Positions 6,107 through 9,994 of a DNA stretch of 9,994 bases are shown here, one piece after another. The first letter of the stretch is position 1. The number at the start of each line of letters is the position of its first letter. The position numbers were made by a program, and so were the translations under genes. The notes under the pieces are model-generated. The model saw nothing but the letters and a program-made list of their open reading frames with translations, made no database searches and was not told where the DNA came from. The DNA comes from Verrucomicrobiota bacterium. Lineage in GTDB: Bacteria; Verrucomicrobiota; Verrucomicrobiia; Limisphaerales; UBA1096. Location of the stretch: the NCBI GenBank assembly GCA_015658765.1, contig DQOE01000018.1, positions 1 to 9,994 on the forward strand, in the 5' to 3' direction.

Positions 6107-7429
6107 GTGGCCAAGTTCAAAAAAATCAGGGGATCAATCACCACGCCGCTTGGCTTCCGGGCAGCCGCACGGTTTTGCGATGTCCAAACACTCGGCACCG
6201 GCAAAGGCAGCGACAAGGGCCAAAAACGCGACCTCGCGCTTATCGTCTCCGATGTCCCGGCGAAGGCCGCCGGGATGTTCACGACAAACCAGATTTGCGC
6301 CGCACCGGTGAAGCTCTGCGTCGCGCATTTGCGCAACAACACCGCGCGCGCCGTCGTCATCAACTCCGGCAACGCCAACGCCTGCACCGGCCCGCAGGGC
6401 TTGGCCGACGCGCTCGAAATGGCCGCGCTCACCGGCCAAGCGCTTGGCCTGAAAACCACCGACGTGCTCGTCGGCTCGACCGGCCGGATCGGCGTCCCGT
6501 TGCCGATGCCGAACATTAGAAAGGGGATCACCGCCGTCGCCGGGCAACTCCAGCCCACCCAGGCCGCCGCCGCGCAGGCTGCCGAGGCCATCCTGACGAG
6601 CGACACGCAGTCCAAGCAGATCGCCGTCGAGTTTCGGCTTGGCGGCAAAACGGTGCGCCTCGGAGGCATCGCCAAGGGCGCGGGAATGATCCAGCCCGGC
6701 ATGAGCCCGACCGGCGCGCGGCCCGCCTCCACGCCGCAAGGGCTGCACGCCACCATGCTCGCCTACCTCACCACCGACGCAAACGTCAATGCGGCCAACT
6801 TGAAAAAGTGTCTCCGCGAAGCCGTTGCACAAAGTTTCAACTGCATCACCGTCGATGGCGACATGAGCACCAACGACACCGTGCTGCTGTTGGCCAACGG
6901 CTTAGCCGGCAACGGCAAGTTGGGCGCAGCCGACCTGAAAACGTTTCAAACCGCGCTGAATCACGTCTGCCTCGCGTTGGCCAGGATGATCGTGCGCGAC
7001 GGCGAAGGCATCAGCCGAGTCATCACCGTGCGCGTCACCGGGGCCAAGTCGTTCGCCGACGCCGACGCGGCGGCGAGGGCCGTCGGCAACAGCGCGCTCG
7101 TCAAGACAAGCTGGAGCGGCGGCGACCCGAACTGGGGCAGGATCATCGACGCGCTGGGCTACTCCCCCGCCAGGGTCGTCGAGGAAAAAGTGGACATCGC
7201 CTACAGCGCGAGCAGCTCACGTAAAAAAATTTACTCGCTCAAAAAAGGACGGCCCACGCGCACCGCGTTCGGGACGCTTTGCAAGGCAGTCGAACCGATC
7301 GAGTTCGACCTGCACATCAACCTAAACCTCGGCAAGGCCACCGCCGTGCTTCACGCCGCCGACCTCACCGAGGCATACGTCGAGTTCAACAAAGGCGACA
7401 TCAACGACCCCTCATCGCTCGGGGGCTAA
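6107..7429 (+). CDS. argJ: Glutamate N-acetyltransferase / ornithine acetyltransferase with an insertion before the cleavage site
   Basis: Transfers the acetyl group from N-acetylornithine to glutamate, which makes the arginine pathway cyclic; some members also use acetyl-CoA. ArgJ precursors cut themselves at a threonine to give two chains. Seen here: NSGNANACTG (86-95), STGRIGVPLPM, GGIAKGAGMIQP (186-197), HATMLAYLTTDA with the presumed nucleophile T216, CITVDGDMSTNDT, MIVRDGEG, SGGDPNWGRI and the C-terminal DLTEAYVEFN. In the family GMIxPNMATML is continuous; here about 16 residues (198-213, SPTGARPASTPQG-like) separate P197 from the ATML block. The asparagine of PNM is a glycine. At 440 residues it is slightly longer than usual. 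Start is GTG 6107, 3 bases after the argC stop, with no ribosome binding site; argB begins 3 bases after its stop. Confidence 0.96.
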   Translation: MAKFKKIRGSITTPLGFRAAARFCDVQTLGTGKGSDKGQKRDLALIVSDVPAKAAGMFTTNQICAAPVKLCVAHLRNNTARAVVINSGNANACTGPQGLADALEMAALTGQALGLKTTDVLVGSTGRIGVPLPMPNIRKGITAVAGQLQPTQAAAAQAAEAILTSDTQSKQIAVEFRLGGKTVRLGGIAKGAGMIQPGMSPTGARPASTPQGLHATMLAYLTTDANVNAANLKKCLREAVAQSFNCITVDGDMSTNDTVLLLANGLAGNGKLGAADLKTFQTALNHVCLALARMIVRDGEGISRVITVRVTGAKSFADADAAARAVGNSALVKTSWSGGDPNWGRIIDALGYSPARVVEEKVDIAYSASSSRKKIYSLKKGRPTRTAFGTLCKAVEPIEFDLHINLNLGKATAVLHAADLTEAYVEFNKGDINDPSSLGG

Positions 7430-7432
7430 GAA

Positions 7433-8311
7433 ATGAACGATCTCATAGCCAAGGCGGATACATTGCTTGAGGCATTGCCGTATATGCAGCGGTTTCGGGG
7501 GGAGACGTTTGTCATCAAGTACGGCGGCAGTTTTATGGACTCGACCGACTCGGCGGTGCGAAGCGGCGTGGCGCGCGATGTCGTTTTCATCGAGGCGGTT
7601 GGCATCAATCCCGTCATCGTGCACGGTGGCGGCAAGGCGATCACCCGGGCGCTCGAGCAGGCCGGCGTCGAGACCCGGTTCGAGCAAGGGTATCGCGTGA
7701 CAACGCCGAAGTCGGTCGAGGTCGTCGAGCAGGTTTTGTCGCGGGAGATCAACCCCGGCATCGTCGGGATGATCAACGAACTTGGCGGGAAGGCGCGTGG
7801 TTTTTCCGGCACGGAGATTTTTCGTTGCAAACCGTTTCGCCCGCTTGGCCAAGCGGGCGAGCCGCTCGACATCGGCTTGGTCGGTGAAGTCACCGGGGTG
7901 AACACCGCGCCGCTGCTCGAGTGCATCACGCAGGACATCACGCCGGTGATCAGCCCGACGGCCACGGGCGAGGAGGGTCAGGTTTACAACTGCAACGCCG
8001 ACGTCGCCGCCGGGCAGGCGGCGGTCGCGCTCAGGCCCAAGCGCCTGGTCTACATGAGCGACGTGCCGGGCCTGTTGCAAAACCCGGACGACCCGGCGAG
8101 TGTGATTTCGCATTTGCCGGTGGCCGAGGTCGAGGCGCTCAAGGCGGGCGGCGTGATCTCGAAAGGCATGATCCCGAAAGTGGACAGCGCCGTAACGGCG
8201 GTGGCGGCGGGAGTCGAAAAGGTTTTTTTCATCGATGGCAGGTTAAGCCACTCGCTGCTATTGGAGATTTTTACCGATGCCGGAGTCGGCACCGAGATTG
8301 TGGAACGATGA
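7433..8311 (+). CDS. argB: Acetylglutamate kinase, probably arginine-sensitive type
   Basis: Phosphorylates N-acetylglutamate with ATP, the second and usually feedback-controlled step of arginine synthesis. Motifs: VIKYGGSFM (ATP phosphate site), PVIVHGGGKAI (acetylglutamate side), GYRVT, LVGEVTGVN, VYNCNADVAAGQAA, MSDVPGLL, SKGMIPKV and a C-terminal HSLLLEIFTDAGVGTEI. The N-terminal helix (IAKADTLLEALPYMQRFRG) and the LLEIFTD.G(V/I)GT ending are typical of hexameric, arginine-inhibited enzymes, so end-product inhibition is likely (an inference from family features). Length of 292 residues is normal for that type. Start ATG 7433 lies 3 bases after argJ, with a GGGGGC stretch upstream. Its TGA overlaps the argD ATG. 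A perfect 24-bp palindrome lies inside the gene at 7837-7860. Confidence 0.97.
   Translation: MNDLIAKADTLLEALPYMQRFRGETFVIKYGGSFMDSTDSAVRSGVARDVVFIEAVGINPVIVHGGGKAITRALEQAGVETRFEQGYRVTTPKSVEVVEQVLSREINPGIVGMINELGGKARGFSGTEIFRCKPFRPLGQAGEPLDIGLVGEVTGVNTAPLLECITQDITPVISPTATGEEGQVYNCNADVAAGQAAVALRPKRLVYMSDVPGLLQNPDDPASVISHLPVAEVEALKAGGVISKGMIPKVDSAVTAVAAGVEKVFFIDGRLSHSLLLEIFTDAGVGTEIVER
7837..7860. repeat. Perfect 24-bp palindrome inside argB
   Basis: The centre is GCTTGGCCAAGC (7843-7854). Symmetry continues outward with CCGC/GCGG, then C/G, G/C, C/G, T/A pairs, giving 12 perfect base pairs per arm and breaking at 7836/7861. It encodes part of the FRPLGQAGEPLD segment. It is the longest symmetric form of the iterated TTGGCCAA motif in the window. 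Confidence 0.8.
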
Positions 8312-9543
8312 GCCATAAAATTATGGAACGCTTCAAGCAATTCGTCGCCCCGACTTACGGGCGGTTCCCGATAACGCTCGATCGCGGCGAGGGCGCCTAC
8401 GTGTGGGACACCGACGGCAAACGCTACCTCGACCTCGGCGGCGGGATCGCGGTGAACTGCCTTGGCCACGCCAACGCAGAGATCGCCCAAGCGCTCGCGG
8501 AGCAGTCGGCCAAGCTGATGCACTGCACTAATTTTTACCACTTCGAGGGCCAGGCGCAGCTCGCTGAAGGCTTGGCCAAGAGGCTTGGCCAGGGGCGTGT
8601 GTTTTTCGGCAACAGCGGCGCGGAGGCGTCGGAGGTGATGTTCAAACTGGCGCGGCGGCTTGGCCAGGCGGAGGGCCGGTTTGAAATCATCACCGCCGAA
8701 AACTCATTTCACGGCCGGACGATGGCCGGCATCTCGGCGAGCGGGCAAAAAAAGCTGAAGGACGGGTTCGCTCCCCTGCTCGAGGGATTCGCGCACGTGC
8801 CGTACAACGACATCGACGCCGTGCGCTCGGCGATCACGCCGGCCACGGTGGCGGTGATGATCGAGGGCATACAGGGCGAGGGTGGCATCCGTCCTGCGTC
8901 GGCGGAATACCTGCTTGGCCTGCGCGCACTTTGCGACGAGCGCAACCTGCTGCTGCTATGGGACGGCGTACAGTGCGGGCATTTTCGGACTGGCTCGTTC
9001 CAGAGTTTTCAGGGGATACTCGGCGACCAGATCGGTGATTTTTTGCCGGATGCCGTCGGCATGGCCAAGGCGCTCGGCGGCGGTTTCCCGATGGGCGCGG
9101 TGTGGATCTCGGTGAAGCACGCCGACGTGCTCGGCCCGGGAACGCACGGCTCGACGTTCGGCGGCAACCCGCTGGCCTGCGCGGTGGCGAACAAGATTCT
9201 CGAGGTGATCGACCGCGACGGCTTGGCCGCCAACGCCCGAGCGCTCGGCCAATTTTTCCTCGATGAACTGGCCAGGCTGCGAGAGAAATATCCGACGGCC
9301 ATCCGAGAAGTTCGCGGGCTTGGCTTGATGATCGGCATCGAGATGGGCGGCGGCTTCGGCTCGTTCGATAACAGCAAACCGGCGGCGGTGCAGTGGGTGT
9401 TTGCCCTGCACGAGGCAGGGTTGCTGACCATCCCTGCCGGCTCGTCGGTCATCCGTTTTCTGCCGCCACTCAACTTGACGCAAGAAGAGGCCCAAGCCGG
9501 TCTCGATTTGTTTGAACAAACCATCCAGAAGGTAATTGAATGA
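8308..9543 (+). CDS. argD: Acetylornithine aminotransferase (class III, PLP-dependent), variant active-site motif
   Basis: Converts N-acetylglutamate semialdehyde plus glutamate to N-acetylornithine. The 411-residue product has the class III fold markers: YLDLGGGIAVNCLGHA, GNSGAEA (101-107, cofactor phosphate), SFHGRT, EGIQGEGG, D219 for the pyridine nitrogen, MAKALGGGFPMGA with the cofactor lysine K254, and HGSTFGGNPLA (280-290). The usual DEVQTGxGRTG reads DGVQCGHFRTG here (219-229), and the lysine segment follows a lengthened linker. Start ATG 8308 overlaps the argB stop (ATGA), and the protein begins at the usual place relative to the family; the frame stays open upstream to 7921, but that part only overlaps argB. 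The argF start overlaps its stop in the same way. Position in the operon makes acetylornithine the likely substrate, although related class III enzymes use other omega-amines. Confidence 0.94.
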   Translation: MSHKIMERFKQFVAPTYGRFPITLDRGEGAYVWDTDGKRYLDLGGGIAVNCLGHANAEIAQALAEQSAKLMHCTNFYHFEGQAQLAEGLAKRLGQGRVFFGNSGAEASEVMFKLARRLGQAEGRFEIITAENSFHGRTMAGISASGQKKLKDGFAPLLEGFAHVPYNDIDAVRSAITPATVAVMIEGIQGEGGIRPASAEYLLGLRALCDERNLLLLWDGVQCGHFRTGSFQSFQGILGDQIGDFLPDAVGMAKALGGGFPMGAVWISVKHADVLGPGTHGSTFGGNPLACAVANKILEVIDRDGLAANARALGQFFLDELARLREKYPTAIREVRGLGLMIGIEMGGGFGSFDNSKPAAVQWVFALHEAGLLTIPAGSSVIRFLPPLNLTQEEAQAGLDLFEQTIQKVIE

Positions 9544-9994
9544 AACACCTGTTGAAACTCGAAGGCATGCCAAGTGCGGCGATGGAGGAAATCCTCGCCT
9601 CGGCGGAAGTCATCAAGGCCAAGCGAGGTGGTGGCGAAGCCAAGCCGCTTGACGGCCAGACGTGGGCGATGATTTTCACCAAGTCCTCCACGCGCACGCG
9701 GGTGTCGTTCGAGGTTGGCATTCGCGAACTCGGCGGCTCGGTGATGTTTCTCAACGCGAACGACATGCAGCTTGGCCGCGGCGAACCGATCAAGGACACC
9801 GCGCGCGTGCTAGGCCGTATGGTGCACGGTGCTGTCATCCGCACCTTCGCGCAGGCGGACGTCGAGGAGTTTGCGGAGTACTCGGGCATCCCGACCATCA
9901 ACGCGCTGACCGACGACGAGCATCCGTGCCAAATCCTGACCGACATCTTCACGTTTCAGGAACGGCGCGGCCCGATCCGGGGCAAGGTGGTCAC
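9540..9994 (+). CDS. argF: Ornithine carbamoyltransferase (partial, N-terminal 151 residues)
   Basis: Condenses ornithine with carbamoyl phosphate to give citrulline. The visible part is the carbamoyl-phosphate domain: KSSTRTRVSFE (S50-T-R-T-R54, phosphate binding), NANDMQLGRGEPIKDTARV (which distinguishes ornithine from aspartate carbamoyltransferases), then DDEHPCQ (H128-P-C-Q131), and the beginning of the linker to the ornithine domain (RRGPIRGKVV). The gene runs off the right edge; family length is about 300-310. Start ATG 9540 overlaps the argD TGA (ATGA), with AAGGT about ten bases upstream as a plausible ribosome binding site, the best in the window. Last visible gene of the arginine operon. 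Confidence 0.97.
   Translation, partial: MKHLLKLEGMPSAAMEEILASAEVIKAKRGGGEAKPLDGQTWAMIFTKSSTRTRVSFEVGIRELGGSVMFLNANDMQLGRGEPIKDTARVLGRMVHGAVIRTFAQADVEEFAEYSGIPTINALTDDEHPCQILTDIFTFQERRGPIRGKVV

Larger units (their letters stand above)
397..9777. repeat. Dispersed iterated palindrome TTGGCCAA and its half-sites
   Basis: By hand I count 11 full TTGGCCAA sites, beginning at 442, 585, 1841, 2697, 3450, 5006, 5321, 5720, 6890, 7845 and 8573 (the last within CTTGGCCAAG 8571-8580). Five of them extend to CTTGGCCAAG. A further 38 half-sites (TTGGCC or GGCCAA alone) give 49 sites between 397 and 9777. They occur in most genes on both strands but not between 3459 and 4881. The coordinates here span the set, not one continuous element. 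Confidence 0.8.

Noticed and set aside
5425..6519. 364-codon plus-strand ORF across argC and argJ
   Set aside because: Arg/His/Ala-rich shadow frame overlapping two confidently identified genes.
7921..8307. Upstream extension of the argD frame, giving a 540-residue protein
   Set aside because: The added 129 residues are low-complexity His/Arg/Gly-rich and simply overlap argB in another frame; homology begins after ATG 8308, which also makes a typical ATGA overlap.
1..9994. CRISPR array, insertion sequence, transposase or phage genes
   Set aside because: No regularly spaced direct repeats, terminal inverted repeats with a transposase, or recognisable mobile-element proteins were seen.

Overview
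The window looks like a GC-rich chromosomal segment of a bacterium in the PVC group, most likely Verrucomicrobiota. The reasons are a secreted protein combining SbsA-like Ig repeats, a lamin-tail domain, a chitobiase-like C-terminal domain and the beginning of a CotH-like region; a cysteine-free FmdB-like small protein; and an ArgD with DGVQCG in place of the usual DEVQTG. Most starts lack a clear Shine-Dalgarno sequence, and several are GTG. The phylum is inferred from recalled family features, with no search run.

Left part (1-3577, minus strand). Three genes are read leftward: a putatively exported purple-acid-phosphatase-like metallophosphoesterase, a 67-residue FmdB-like protein without zinc ligands, and a large exported lamin-tail/CotH-type protein that runs off the left edge. 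Gaps of 38 and 9 bases suggest one transcription unit devoted mainly to extracytoplasmic functions.

Middle (3578-4060). This divergent intergenic region is poorer in GC. It holds a doubtful minus-strand ORF, a strong hairpin, an 18-bp sequence repeated in the gap before the FmdB-like gene, and a plausible sigma70-type promoter for the ribosomal genes. rplM and rpsI (L13 and S9) follow on the plus strand and end at a clear intrinsic terminator (4943-4981).

Right part (5039-9994, plus strand). A compact arginine operon runs argC-argJ-argB-argD-argF. Gaps are 3 bases after argC and after argJ, and argB/argD and argD/argF share ATGA start-stop overlaps. Together they take N-acetylglutamate to ornithine and then citrulline: ArgB phosphorylates, ArgC reduces, ArgD transaminates, ArgJ recycles the acetyl group to glutamate, and ArgF carbamoylates ornithine. 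argF is cut by the right edge.

The most striking signal is not a gene. The palindrome TTGGCCAA (extended form GCTTGGCCAAGC) and its half-sites TTGGCC/GGCCAA recur about 49 times by hand count, on both strands and mostly inside genes. They are absent from 3459-4881, which covers the middle intergenic region and nearly all of rplM-rpsI. This resembles a highly iterated palindrome of the cyanobacterial HIP1 kind.
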